DNA of 57,525 nucleotides, from positions 1 to 57,525 of the forward strand of contig JAUUDF010000029.1 of the NCBI GenBank assembly GCA_030826885.1, given 5' to 3'. Below, piece after piece: positions 44,197 through 53,237 of the stretch. This stretch comes from Sulfurovum sp. GTDB lineage: Bacteria; Campylobacterota; Campylobacteria; Campylobacterales; Sulfurovaceae. The notes beneath the pieces are model-generated. The model ran no database searches, was not told the origin of the DNA, and saw only the letters and a program-made list of their open reading frames with translations. Within the stretch, counting starts at the first letter, position 1; each line of letters opens with the position of its first letter. A program made the translations under genes and the position numbers.

Positions 44197-45780
44197 CTAC
44201 ACGTCGTGTGCGACTTTGTAGGTAGGATCATCCTCTTCATAGGTACAGAAGGGACCGGCAATATGCAGCATCTTCTTACAGTCCTCGGAGAGATGGCGCA
44301 GGGTCAGTTTTTTGCCTGCTTTTCGGTATTTTTCAGTCAGTGCATCGATCGCTTCGGCACCGGAGGAGTCCATGACTCTGGCATTTTTGAAGTCGATGAC
44401 CACCTCATTTGGATCTTCATTGACATTGAACTGTTCGTTGAACGAGGTAACCGATCCGAAAAAGAGCGGACCGTCCAGTTCGTATATTTTCCTATTTCCT
44501 TCCATTTTGGTGCGACTGAAGATTTTGGCATGCTTCCACGCAAAGACCAGTGCTGAGATGATAATACCGGCAATAACGGCTACCGCAAGGTCGGCAAAAA
44601 TGGTGATGATAGTGACGGTAATGAGTACGAATGCGTCCGATTTTGGCATATGTTTCAGGCGCTTTACCGATGAGAACTCAAAGGTACCGATGCTCACCAT
44701 AAACATAATTCCTACCAGTACTGCAATGGGGATGGCGGAGATGACATTGGAGAAGCTCACAACGAGCGTAATAAGTAAAATGGCCGCGGTAAAGGAGGAG
44801 AGCCTGCCCAGACCGCCGGAGGTGAAGTTGATAACAGACTGACCGATCATGGCACACCCAGCCATACCGCCAAAGAGTCCGGAAGCGGTATTGCCGATAC
44901 CCAGTGCGACACACTCTTTGTTGCCAGAGCCGCGCTTGCCACCCATCTCATCGAGTACCGAAAGGGTCAGCAGCGATTCGATGAGACCTACGAGTGCGAC
45001 AATGACTGCAGTGGAGAGAATGACCGTCAAAGATTCCCAGCTTGTAAGCAGATGCCAGTCGGGCAGGACAAAGTGGGGCAGGGAGACATGGGAGAGGTCA
45101 GCCATATCGCCGACGGTTTTGGTGTCGATGTGTCCGAAGTAGACGATGAGTGTAATGACAACAATCGCCACAAGACCTGCAGGTACAGCCTTGGAGAGCT
45201 TTGGCAGGTATTGCATGGTCAGCATTGTCGCGGCAATGATGATGTACATGACGTAGTTTTCACGAAAAGAAGCTTTGATGATCTCTATCCACGAATGGTA
45301 CTGCTCCATATGTGCAGGGGCAAGAAAGGGCAGCTGAGCCAATGCGATGACAATGGCAAGCCCGTTGACAAAACCAAAGAGGGCGGGTTGAGGTACGAGA
45401 CGAATGAATTTCCCCATTTTGAATAGACCGATGGCGATCTGGATGAGTCCTGCTATGATGGAGACAATGAGAATGTAGTGCAGCACCATTATGGAAAGTC
45501 CCTCGGCATCGAGGCTGGGGTAGTGCTGTCTGACCCACAGTCCGAGTGAAACGAACACCACGGCTACCGAGCCGGTCGCACCGGAGATCATACCCGGTTT
45601 ACCGCCAAGCAGAGAGGTGACAAGCCCAATGATAAATGCCGCATAGAGACCCACTACCGGAGAGACGCCGGCAATGAAAGAGAAAGCGATGGCTTCGGGA
45701 ACCAGTGCCACGGCAACCAGCGCACCTGAGAGGATGTCGTTCTTAATATTCTGTTTGGAGTAGCGTCGTATCTCTACCAC
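44197..45780 (-). CDS. SulP family anion transporter with STAS domain
   Basis: 527 residues. SulP/SLC26 membrane domain (about 1-400, around 12-14 helices), then a STAS domain (about 420-515). ALVPEAIAFSFIAGVSPVVGLYAAF, GMISGATGSVAVVF and GSGNKECVALGIGN match the family; the STAS part has RVMDSSGAEAI. Substrate may be sulfate, bicarbonate or another anion. GTG start at 45780 with AAGGATTT seven bases upstream; an 8-bp hairpin sits directly before that ribosome site. Its stop lies 12 bases beyond the inverted-repeat cassette. Confidence 0.93.
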   Translation of the reverse strand: MVEIRRYSKQNIKNDILSGALVAVALVPEAIAFSFIAGVSPVVGLYAAFIIGLVTSLLGGKPGMISGATGSVAVVFVSLGLWVRQHYPSLDAEGLSIMVLHYILIVSIIAGLIQIAIGLFKMGKFIRLVPQPALFGFVNGLAIVIALAQLPFLAPAHMEQYHSWIEIIKASFRENYVMYIIIAATMLTMQYLPKLSKAVPAGLVAIVVITLIVYFGHIDTKTVGDMADLSHVSLPHFVLPDWHLLTSWESLTVILSTAVIVALVGLIESLLTLSVLDEMGGKRGSGNKECVALGIGNTASGLFGGMAGCAMIGQSVINFTSGGLGRLSSFTAAILLITLVVSFSNVISAIPIAVLVGIMFMVSIGTFEFSSVKRLKHMPKSDAFVLITVTIITIFADLAVAVIAGIIISALVFAWKHAKIFSRTKMEGNRKIYELDGPLFFGSVTSFNEQFNVNEDPNEVVIDFKNARVMDSSGAEAIDALTEKYRKAGKKLTLRHLSEDCKKMLHIAGPFCTYEEDDPTYKVAHDV

Positions 45781-45790
45781 ATAAAATCCT

Positions 45791-45816
45791 TGCTAAAAAA
45801 GTGTGGCATTTTAGCA
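45791..45816 (-). promoter_or_regulatory. Hairpin before the SulP ribosome site
   Basis: TGCTAAAA (45791-45798) is the exact complement of TTTTAGCA (45809-45816) around a 10-base loop. On the coding strand the hairpin ends just before AAGGATTTT, so it could shield or expose the ribosome site, or act as an operator. It is AT-rich and short. Confidence 0.35.
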
Positions 45817-45864
45817 TAAAAAGAAAAGATTGCAGGTTAGAAAGAGTGAAGTGATAGCGTTTCT

Positions 45865-46932
45865 TTAGAGTGTAATACCCAACCCCGGTACATCCGCCAG
45901 CACGATGCGACTCTCATCAAAGGTAATCTCCGTCTTTGCAGGATGCGAGGCAAGCAGTGAGACGGCATCGAGGTCTATTATGGTTACAGTGTCTGCTCTG
46001 GCAGACGCCACATGTACCCCCGCCGCTACGCTAATGGGTCCTTCGAGCATACAGCCTATCATGCATTTGGTATTGTAGCCGGCACAGAGATCGGCCAGTG
46101 CCAGTGCCTGTGAGATACCGCCGGTTTTTGCCAGCTTGATGTTGATGTAATCGACGGCATTGGCCTCAAGCAGTCGTTGGGCATCTTTAAGTGAAAAGAC
46201 AGACTCGTCTGCAAGTACGGGGGTCTGCACATGTGCTTTGATGTAGGCAAGCCCTTCTATATCATCGGCTGCGACCGGCTGCTCAATGAACTCGGCAATG
46301 ATGCCTTGCTGTTCAATACGTTCGAGAAGTTTGACACACTCTGCGGCGGACCACCCCTGGTTGGCATCGAGACGGAGTGTGACCGACGGGGGAACTGCCT
46401 GTGCGATGGCTTCGATGCGCCGGGCATCTTTTTCCCACGATTGGCCGATTTTGATTTTGAGTGTATTGTACCCTGACGAGACGGCATGGAGGCTGTCTGC
46501 AACCATTTTCTCCGTCTCGTTCATACTGATGGTAATATCGGTAGTAAAAGCTGTTTTGCTGCCACCGAGCATTTGGTAGAGAGGCTGCTGTCTCTGTTTT
46601 GAGTGGAGGTCGTAAAGGGCGATCTCAAGAGCCGATTTTGCCGTGCTATTCTTAACTATGGTCGTATGTACGATATGCAGCAGTGTTTCAAAATCATCTA
46701 TATCCCTGCCAATGAGATGCGGGGCAATAAAGTCGATGGCTGCATGCATGGAACCCAGTGTTTCACCTGTAATCTGCGGTGTGGGAGCCCCCTCGCCGTA
46801 GCCGAGTGTGCCATCGTCACATTCAATGATCACTACAAGGTCCTCAAGGGCATCGACCCTGCGCAGAGAGGTTACAAACGGCCTTTTGAGCGGTGCGGTG
46901 AAGCGCTGTGTATGAATGGAGACGATTTTCAT
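45865..46932 (-). CDS. Enolase-superfamily dipeptide epimerase (L-Ala-D/L-Glu type)
   Basis: 355 residues. A muconate-lactonizing/mandelate-racemase-fold enzyme. The catalytic Lys pair is KIKIG in YNTLKIKIGQSW, the first metal Asp is in RLDANQGW, EFIEQPV holds the metal Glu, and LADESV, with IKLAKTGG downstream, completes the site. The pattern is that of YcjG/YkfB-like L-Ala-D/L-Glu epimerases, which recycle murein peptides; other dipeptides are possible. The start overlaps the upstream small gene by four bases. Confidence 0.9.
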   Translation of the reverse strand: MKIVSIHTQRFTAPLKRPFVTSLRRVDALEDLVVIIECDDGTLGYGEGAPTPQITGETLGSMHAAIDFIAPHLIGRDIDDFETLLHIVHTTIVKNSTAKSALEIALYDLHSKQRQQPLYQMLGGSKTAFTTDITISMNETEKMVADSLHAVSSGYNTLKIKIGQSWEKDARRIEAIAQAVPPSVTLRLDANQGWSAAECVKLLERIEQQGIIAEFIEQPVAADDIEGLAYIKAHVQTPVLADESVFSLKDAQRLLEANAVDYINIKLAKTGGISQALALADLCAGYNTKCMIGCMLEGPISVAAGVHVASARADTVTIIDLDAVSLLASHPAKTEITFDESRIVLADVPGLGITL

Positions 46933-47162
46933 ATGTTCGCTTCAGCCTCCCATGCTTCGATTTGACGTAGTTTTTGTGCCAATGCTTTGATCTGGGTTGC
47001 CAGTTGCTCCCGCTCCTCTTTTATCAATCCTTCCTCTACATCGTTATCGGCATACTCCAATGCATGCAGGAGGGCTTTGCGTTTTGTAAGAAGTTTCTCT
47101 TTTTGTGCTGCATATTCCGCTTTTTTGTCGATTTCCTGGCGTTGTTGCTCTGTCAGTGTCAT
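46929..47162 (-). CDS. Small coiled-coil protein upstream of epimerase
   Basis: 77 residues, almost wholly Lys, Glu, Gln, Ala and Leu, forming one long predicted coiled coil (KKAEYAAQKEKLLTKRKALL, EREQLATQIKALAQKL). No membrane segment and no recognised family. It overlaps the epimerase start by four bases (ATGA-type), so the pair is cotranscribed. Its role is unknown. Confidence 0.7.
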   Translation of the reverse strand: MTLTEQQRQEIDKKAEYAAQKEKLLTKRKALLHALEYADNDVEEGLIKEEREQLATQIKALAQKLRQIEAWEAEANI

Positions 47163-47266
47163 TTGACATTTCCTTGCTACTTCTGTAAGATAGTGTGAAT
47201 GGATTGTATCACAATTTTTACACAGTTATGCATTATAGTTGGGTACTGAAGAATGGAGGCAAAGCT

Positions 47267-47761
47267 ATGAAACGTACTTTAAAACATTTTGCCGCAGCGG
47301 GGGCACTGGTCTCCGCACTGCTTTTGAGCGGCTGTACGCCCGAACAGCAGGCATTTGCAACAGGTGCAGCGGTAGGCGGTGTTGCCGGTGCGGCACTGGC
47401 ATCGTATGATCATCCTTATTATTACAACCGTCCATACTATTATTATGGCGGCAGGTACTATTATGGCGGTTATTATCGCAATGGATACTACATCTATCAT
47501 GGGCACCGTTACTATGGAGGACACTATTACCATAACGGATACCGTTACTATAACGGGCGCCGCTACCGTGCATATCCCGGACGTTACGGCTACTACCGGA
47601 ATGCGAATGAATACAGACGCTATACGAACAGAACGACTGTACGCAATACCACACGAACGACATATCGCAACGGATCAACGTACAACACGGCACGAAGCAC
47701 CTACCGTAGCAGCCATGTTTCACGAAATGTGAGCAGACCTGTAGTCAGGAGACGGTATTAG
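47267..47761 (+). CDS. Tyr/Gly-rich lipoprotein with glycine-zipper start
   Basis: 164 residues. Lipoprotein signal MKRTLKHFAAAGALVSALLLSGC (Cys23), then ATGAAVGGVAGAALA, a glycine-zipper helix. From about residue 50 to 110 the chain is a repeat of Tyr, Gly, His and Arg (YYYGGRYYYGGYYR, GHRYYGGHYY). The end is Thr/Arg/Ser-rich and strongly basic. Such proteins sit in the outer membrane or periplasm; the Tyr-rich region may bind metal or interact with sugar. ATG 47267 with GAGGCAAAG before it; an upstream frame extension to 47195 lacks a ribosome site. Confidence 0.78.
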   Translation: MKRTLKHFAAAGALVSALLLSGCTPEQQAFATGAAVGGVAGAALASYDHPYYYNRPYYYYGGRYYYGGYYRNGYYIYHGHRYYGGHYYHNGYRYYNGRRYRAYPGRYGYYRNANEYRRYTNRTTVRNTTRTTYRNGSTYNTARSTYRSSHVSRNVSRPVVRRRY

Positions 47762-47775
47762 ATTGCACAGGGGGG

Positions 47776-48939
47776 CTATCCTCCTATTATCTCCAGTATC
47801 TTTCCTACTCCCAAACCGCCGAATGTCCCTACAATGTATCCCAGCATGGCCATGAGTACCCCTATGGGGATGAGTGCACGAGAGTAGGCAGAGGCAAGAA
47901 TGGGAGCCGATGCTACTCCGCCGATGTTTGCCAGCGAGGCTACGCCCAAAGAGAAAAGATCAAGCCTGAACAGTTTGGCAAAAAGAACCATAATGAGCAG
48001 GTGAACAGTCAAAATGACAAACCCCGCAAGAATGTACAGAGGAGCCTCAGTCAGCTCCGAAAAGTTCGCTCGTGATGCGATGAGCGCAACGATGAAGTAG
48101 AGCATGGCCGTACCAAGCTGCGCCGAACCGCCCATTTTGCCAAGGGGGGTCATGGCACCTAAGATACCTGCAAGGGTAGCAAGAATGACCGTCCATGTCG
48201 TATGGCTGAGAAAGTCGGTTGTAGGCAGCAAACCGCCGAGGTAGTTGGAAAATGCCGAGACAGCAAATGAAGCGGCAAGGAGGATGAAAAGGCTTTTGAA
48301 GTCGATATTGCCTCTGTTGGCATCGTTGAGAGCAAGTTTTGCACCCACTTCATCGATGAGGGACGTATCTGCACCGCTCCAGTGGTTAAAACGTCTGGCA
48401 AATGGTACGAGTGCCAGCAATACCATGACCCAGACGGCATAGTCGATGGAGTCGATGAATAGTGCATAGCCCATGGCACTGTCAGGTACGTGCAATGCTC
48501 CCTGAATGGCGACCATATTGCCCGTACCGCCCATCCACGACCCTGCCAGTGCCGCAAAGGGTTTCCATGCATCCGGGCTTAAATGGCCGTGAAAGAGAAA
48601 GAACATGCCTGCAAAGCCAATGGCGATGCTTAGTGATGCAAGCAGAAAGGTCATCAGCATTTTGGGGCCGAGTTTGATGATCTGGCGCATATCGGCACTC
48701 AGAAGCATTAAAAAGATCATTGCTGGAAGCAGCGTATTTTTAAGAGCTTTGTAGGTGGCGGTAATGTCGGGTGTTTTATGCCAGAGTCCCAGTGTGGAGA
48801 GGAGCATGACGACAAAGTAGAGAATGACAATGGAGGGAAGGTAGTCAAAGAGTCTGTAGGCGCCTCTTTTTTCGGTATAGACAATCACCGAAGCGATCAG
48901 TGCAAGAGTGGCGACATAGGCTAAACCGGATGTGATCAT
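47776..48939 (-). CDS. DUF819 family membrane protein (YjcL-like)
   Basis: A 387-residue inner-membrane protein with about ten helices. Blocks FAALAGSWMGGTGNMVAIQG, DYAVWVMVLLALVPF, and, near the C-terminus, SLGVASLANIGGVASAPILASAYSRALIPIGV belong to DUF819, a family of unknown function with a transporter-like fold. The start is ATG 48939; the ICMT-like gene lies 18 bases downstream of the stop side of the reading order, that is on the same strand upstream. Confidence 0.88.
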   Translation of the reverse strand: MITSGLAYVATLALIASVIVYTEKRGAYRLFDYLPSIVILYFVVMLLSTLGLWHKTPDITATYKALKNTLLPAMIFLMLLSADMRQIIKLGPKMLMTFLLASLSIAIGFAGMFFLFHGHLSPDAWKPFAALAGSWMGGTGNMVAIQGALHVPDSAMGYALFIDSIDYAVWVMVLLALVPFARRFNHWSGADTSLIDEVGAKLALNDANRGNIDFKSLFILLAASFAVSAFSNYLGGLLPTTDFLSHTTWTVILATLAGILGAMTPLGKMGGSAQLGTAMLYFIVALIASRANFSELTEAPLYILAGFVILTVHLLIMVLFAKLFRLDLFSLGVASLANIGGVASAPILASAYSRALIPIGVLMAMLGYIVGTFGGLGVGKILEIIGG

Positions 48940-48957
48940 ACTGTCATGTCCTTATTG

Positions 48958-49398
48958 CTATAAAATATAGGGTATGAAACTGCGAGTCTCTTTTTTGTAG
49001 GTTTCGTAACAGGGATCATGCTGTATCCAGAGCTTCTCTTCACGGTATGCTTTGAGGTAGAGTACCGTGATGAGTGCAACCCACATGAGAAATGTAATGA
49101 TATCAGGACGAAAAAAGAACACCCCCAGCATCATGAGCAATACGGAGGTATACATAGGGTGTCTTATGTAGCGGTAGATCCCTTCGGTGACAAGCGTGCA
49201 TCCCTCTTTGAGTTCGGGAACAATGTTGAAGTTGCCCGGTCTGTTATGTGTAATCGCCCAGAGACCCAAAAGTATGCCAGAGAGCAATATGACAACTCCC
49301 GGTAAATTGAAATGAAGGTCAAAAAGAGCATAGAGTGTCATTGCGCCAATGATACCAAACTGCAGTGCAACCAAAAGACGCGGATAGACTTGGCTCAT
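48958..49398 (-). CDS. Isoprenylcysteine methyltransferase-like membrane protein
   Basis: 146 residues with about four helices. ITHNRPGNFNIVPE and GIYRYIRHPMYTSVLLM, then EEKLWIQHDPCYETYKKETRSFIP, are the motifs of the ICMT/PEMT methyltransferase family; the R-H-P-M-Y and E-E segments bind SAM in the eukaryotic enzymes. The lipid or small-molecule substrate in bacteria is generally unknown. Its start overlaps the patatin stop by four bases, so the patatin, this gene and DUF819 may be one transcript. Confidence 0.88.
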   Translation of the reverse strand: MSQVYPRLLVALQFGIIGAMTLYALFDLHFNLPGVVILLSGILLGLWAITHNRPGNFNIVPELKEGCTLVTEGIYRYIRHPMYTSVLLMMLGVFFFRPDIITFLMWVALITVLYLKAYREEKLWIQHDPCYETYKKETRSFIPYIL

Positions 49399-50177
49399 AA
49401 TAATCCCAACCCTCTGGCACGAATGGCTTCATATTTGTGGAACTGGTAAGTGTTGAAGTCTTTCGTTACAGGTTCAATGAGCCGTATAGTTTTTCCGGTA
49501 TGCCCGAGTATGCACCGGCTCTGGTTATAGATGATCAGCCGCATGGAGCGTTCGAACATCTCCAGTACATTGTGTGTTTTGAAGAAGTTGTCGGGCAGGG
49601 CTTTTTCGAAGGAGTGCTCACCGAGTACATCGACAGCGAGTAGATGCCGGTGGCTTGCTTCGGAAATGCCGAGGTTTTCACACAAAAATCCGTCTCCGTA
49701 CACTTCACCTTCTATGGTATGCTCTTCAAACACACCGGGTATTGCCATTGTAGCAAGCACGGCATCTTTGATGCAGACATCATCTTCCCGGCTGAAGACC
49801 CGTTTGTGGCCGGTTTTAAGATTGGTGGTGATGAGTTTGAGGGGTATAGCGGTCTCACACATTTTGTGTGTACCGAAAATTTCCTCGAATATCGCGGCGA
49901 TTTTGTCATTGTCAACAATGGCATTGCCGCTAAGGGAAAACTTGATCCAGTTGGAGACTTTGACAAAAGAGCTTATCTTCTCATAAATCTCGGCTTCAGA
50001 CATTCCGATGCTCAAACACGCACCAATAATCCCACCCATACTGGTACCGACGATCTCCGAAGGTCTAAGAGCCTGTGCTTCCATGTCATGCAGCACACCA
50101 AGATGGGCTATGCCCAGTGCGCCGCCGCCTGAAAGTACCAGTGTAAAGGGATGATGCTTGAGTATGTCGGTATTCAT
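49395..50177 (-). CDS. Patatin-like phospholipase
   Basis: 260 residues. The oxyanion motif is SGGGALGIAHLGVL (16-29), the nucleophile is Ser46 in GTSMGG, and the Asp of the dyad is in EVYGDGFLCEN near 165. It is a cytoplasmic RssA/YjjU-type lipid acyl hydrolase. ATG 50177 is preferred because an upstream in-frame start (50216) puts 13 residues of unlike sequence before the conserved opening. It is followed by the ICMT-like enzyme, so a lipid-related operon is plausible. Confidence 0.92.
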   Translation of the reverse strand: MNTDILKHHPFTLVLSGGGALGIAHLGVLHDMEAQALRPSEIVGTSMGGIIGACLSIGMSEAEIYEKISSFVKVSNWIKFSLSGNAIVDNDKIAAIFEEIFGTHKMCETAIPLKLITTNLKTGHKRVFSREDDVCIKDAVLATMAIPGVFEEHTIEGEVYGDGFLCENLGISEASHRHLLAVDVLGEHSFEKALPDNFFKTHNVLEMFERSMRLIIYNQSRCILGHTGKTIRLIEPVTKDFNTYQFHKYEAIRARGLGLL

Positions 50178-50216
50178 GGGAGTATTATAGCGTAAGAGGG
50201 TAAAAGGCAGAGTCAA

Positions 50217-50420
50217 CTATTTTCTGTGTTCGCGTTTGTAAAGCCATCCGCCTATGGTGAATGCACCAAAGCCCAAAAAAAGAATGGGAAGATACCAAAA
50301 AACAACGGACTGGTCATCTTTGCCAAGTACTGTCCAGACTTCATAGACATAGCCAGCAGCAAGGAGAATGCCAACAAGAAGAAAACAGATGGCGGCACAC
50401 AAAATAATATAGTGTTTCAT
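50217..50420 (-). CDS. Two-helix small membrane protein
   Basis: 67 residues with two membrane helices (about 5-25 and 40-60), a short loop and a basic C-terminus (YKREHRK). No family recognised. GGGATT lies four to eight bases before the ATG, and TATAAT is found at 50454-50449, upstream of this gene. It precedes patatin by 39 bases. Confidence 0.65.
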   Translation of the reverse strand: MKHYIILCAAICFLLVGILLAAGYVYEVWTVLGKDDQSVVFWYLPILFLGFGAFTIGGWLYKREHRK

Positions 50421-50502
50421 AGCAATCCCATGAATATATAGGTGGTCTATTATAAAATATTTTTTAAAAATTGGATTTAATGAAAAGAAATGTGGTAGAA
50501 TT

Positions 50503-50579
<77 letters not shown>

Positions 50580-50613
50580 ACAGTTAAGAAGTGTTTTGAA
50601 CCGAAGTCCAAAA

Positions 50614-50688
50614 TGGATGGGGTAGAGGGATTCGAACCCCCGAATGACTGGACCAAAACCAGTTGCCTTACCGCTTGGCTATACCCCA
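50614..50688 (-). tRNA. tRNA-Gln (TTG)
   Basis: 75 bases with encoded CCA. Acceptor arms TGGGGTA and TACCCCA pair; the anticodon loop in CTGGTTTTGGTCCAG carries TTG. The T arm is GGGTTCGAATCCC. First gene of a two-tRNA unit. Confidence 0.96.
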
Positions 50689-50720
50689 ATCGGATAAGCT
50701 TCATTGCTTATGTGGACGGC

Positions 50721-50749
50721 ATTATAGCACCAAAAGCATTAGTTGTCAA
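50721..50749 (-). promoter_or_regulatory. Consensus sigma-70 promoter of tRNA-Gln/fMet unit
   Basis: On the minus strand TTGACA (50749-50744) and TATAAT (50726-50721) are 17 bases apart: a perfect match to the housekeeping consensus. The tRNA-Gln 5' end is 32 bases downstream of the -10 box. Confidence 0.92.
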
Positions 50750-50877
50750 GAGGTTCTTTAAAAAAATCTAAAATTTGTTTAGAGATACCTTTTATATTGT
50801 TTTAAGACCCCTCCAAATTGCCACCTCCTGGTAAAACCTTTCATACTCAATATTTTTACCAGTTTTGCTACAAAGTC

Positions 50878-51329
50878 TTACGCCAGCCAATCAAATATCT
50901 TCAACACAAGATACTCTGCAAGTAGAATACCCACTACCACTACAATGAATGCAAACATTCCGTGGTGTGGACCGGCAAATACGATGGCATCGCCAAAAAG
51001 GAATTGAAGCACCCAGAGCATGACCAGTTTTGAGCCAAAAAGTATGACCCATGTAGAGAGAATGTGAATGAGCTTTTTGTCGAGACTTTCACGTGATTTC
51101 AGGTAGGCTGAGAGTTAGTGTTCAAGTGAAATGGTAAATTTGAGCAGTACCTGCAGGGTAAAAGCAATGAGCAGGGAGATGCTAAATGAGTTGATGGTGA
51201 CCCTGTCCCAGTATTGGCAAAGAAGTTCAAAACTGTCAGGTCGACCAGGGTCCATGTCAGGTATTTGAAGAATATCTGCTGTTTTCTGCTTAAAGACTGC
51301 TCAAAGCGGTTGGTGGTGGTTTGGCTCAT
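50878..51329 (-). pseudogene. Decayed gene for a small membrane protein
   Basis: A coding sequence with two lesions. ATG 51329 opens a frame (MSQTTTNRFEQSLSRKQQIF) that shifts near 51211-51220, where one base seems lost; the continuing frame (YWDRVTINSFSISLLIAFTL) meets an in-frame TAA at 51117-51115 and then runs on open (LSAYLKSRESLDKKLI, FGDAIVFAGPHHGMFAF) to TAA at 50880-50878. The total of 452 bases is one short of a multiple of three. The repaired protein would be about 150 residues with three to four membrane helices. The uninterrupted pieces suggest recent loss. Confidence 0.8.
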
Positions 51330-51584
51330 GGTTATCCTTGGTTTTAAAATAGAGGGTATTGTAGAGTCAGCCCCATAAAAATTCACTGAATGTACTATGC
51401 TGCAATTCAGGTTGTGTTTTGTGATTTGGTTTGTGCAGACCGATAAATGAGTATCATACAAACGAAGGTTTTGACACCGATAATAAAGTATGGTAATTCT
51501 TTGTTAATAAAATAAGAATATAATATTCCATATATATAATTACCTTTTTTCTTTGCAGAAGAGCAGTCCTACGAAAGAAAGAAT
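51330..51584. other. Upstream region of CAP gene, promoter only
   Basis: No gene seen. It is AT-rich and includes TATAAT at 51519-51524, facing the CAP gene, without a clear -35 at the usual distance. A 120-codon frame that extends across it on the minus strand (to 51461) is the start of the broken gene, not an independent one. Confidence 0.4.
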
Positions 51585-53204
51585 ATGAGAATAGACAGAA
51601 CACTGGCAGCAGTTGTAATCATAACCTCTGTGGGATGGAGTGATGCTGCACTCGACTATGTGAACCATTTTCGCCAGCAGGCCGGACTGCCTGCCTTTAC
51701 GTCACAGTCAAACCTCTATCAGGCTGCACAGGCGCACAGTCACTATATGAAACTCAACAATGTTGCAGGACATACTGAAGAGAGCAGCAAAGACGGGTAT
51801 ACGGGTGATCATCCTTGGGACAGGGTGATTGCTACAGGGTATTACAGTACAGCTATGAGTGAAAATGTCGCAGCCGGCAAGTCTACGGTAGAGCATGCAA
51901 TTGACTCTCTTTTCTCTGCCATCTATCACCGTTTTGGTTTTTTGAACCCTGCAAACGATGAAATAGGCATTGGAGCAGAGGGGATTTTCTATACATTCGA
52001 TATGGGAAACACAAAGAAGAATGACCTTTGTCAAAACGGTACATACAGCAGCGGAAGCTATGTGTACAATGTCTGTAAAGACGCAGACAAGAAAATAGCA
52101 CTTGATGACTGGAACGCTGCAGAGGATGACCTTAAGGCACAATCGGGAGAGCTTGTTTTGTGGCCGCCTCCTGCGGGAAGTGATGTGCTGCCCGCATTTT
52201 ACAGTGAATCTCCCGATCCGCTTCCTGACGATGCTGTAAGCGGCTACCCCGTAAGTGTGCAGTTCAATGACCACTATTACAGTACGGCTCCGACAATATC
52301 GTCATTCACTGTGGCAGAAGCCAAAAGCGGCAGCGAACTGCCGATTATTACACAGATGGACAAAGACAATGATCCGAACGATGAGTTCAGCGCATACCAG
52401 TATGCATTGTTTCCGCAGAATCGTTTGGAGTGGGGAACGACATATACGGTTTCATTGAGTTATGATGACGGAAGCGGACAGCAGGACTTAAGTTGGTGTT
52501 TTGCTACCCGTTCGCTTGCATCGCAGGCAGAGCGTTTTTACCGCATTGAGAACAACAGTGATCTGAGTGTGAGTGTCATTTCCCGCAAAACCTATGCTGT
52601 CTATGTCGTGCCTGCCGACAGCAATGATGTGTTGGGCGGGTGTAGTAGTGTGGGCTATACCTCAGGCAATGAGCCTGACATCTCCTACGTTGATGGGAAC
52701 ACTTTTCTCATTACTCTTCAGGGAGAGAATAATGATTATGCCGAGCTGACATTCAACAATGGTCAAAAGATAAAGTTTGTCATTGACAATAATGATACGG
52801 CAGAGCCACCGGCGGCGAAAACATGTCCCGATACTGGCAACACAGACAGCGACGGTGACGGTCTGATAGATCTTATAGATGTAGATGATGACAACGATGG
52901 CGTTGTCGATACGAAAGATGCCTTTCCGCTTGATCCTTCCGAAAGTGTCGATACCGATCATGACGGCATAGGAAACAATGCAGATACAGATGATGACAAT
53001 GACGGCATTTTGGATACAGTAGAGATGCAGTATGGACTGAACCCGTTTAATTCGTCCGATGCCCACGCCGATGCGGACGGGGACGGGTTTGACAATGCCA
53101 TGGAGATTAGTGTAGGCACCGACATACATGACGCAGCTTCCCATCCGAAATGGACACTGGTCGTGACAGGAGATGACCTGATGATTCCCGTACCGGTAAA
53201 GTAG
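51585..53204 (+). CDS. Secreted CAP-domain protein with calcium-binding TSP3 repeats
   Basis: 539 residues. A signal peptide (about 1-22) is followed by a CAP/SCP domain (about 25-150: YVNHFRQQAGLPAF, AQAHSHYMKLNN, GHTEESSKDGYTGDHP, SENVAAG, HRFGFLNP with the family His and Glu). The middle (about 200-400) is beta-rich. The end (about 410-520) has three to four thrombospondin type-3-like repeats, D-x-D-x-D-G-x-x-D (DSDGDGLIDLID, DVDDDNDGVVDT, DTDHDGIGNNAD, DADGDGFDNA), each a calcium site. Known CAP proteins are secreted and often adhesive. The ribosome site is weak. Confidence 0.9.
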   Translation: MRIDRTLAAVVIITSVGWSDAALDYVNHFRQQAGLPAFTSQSNLYQAAQAHSHYMKLNNVAGHTEESSKDGYTGDHPWDRVIATGYYSTAMSENVAAGKSTVEHAIDSLFSAIYHRFGFLNPANDEIGIGAEGIFYTFDMGNTKKNDLCQNGTYSSGSYVYNVCKDADKKIALDDWNAAEDDLKAQSGELVLWPPPAGSDVLPAFYSESPDPLPDDAVSGYPVSVQFNDHYYSTAPTISSFTVAEAKSGSELPIITQMDKDNDPNDEFSAYQYALFPQNRLEWGTTYTVSLSYDDGSGQQDLSWCFATRSLASQAERFYRIENNSDLSVSVISRKTYAVYVVPADSNDVLGGCSSVGYTSGNEPDISYVDGNTFLITLQGENNDYAELTFNNGQKIKFVIDNNDTAEPPAAKTCPDTGNTDSDGDGLIDLIDVDDDNDGVVDTKDAFPLDPSESVDTDHDGIGNNADTDDDNDGILDTVEMQYGLNPFNSSDAHADADGDGFDNAMEISVGTDIHDAASHPKWTLVVTGDDLMIPVPVK

Positions 53205-53237
53205 CCGCTGCAAAGAGTGTGCAGGGAAGTTGCCGGA

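Noticed and set aside
51099-51461. 120-codon minus-strand frame taken as a gene
   Set aside because: Only its first part is a real sequence; after about residue 83 it is out of frame with the remainder of the broken membrane-protein gene.
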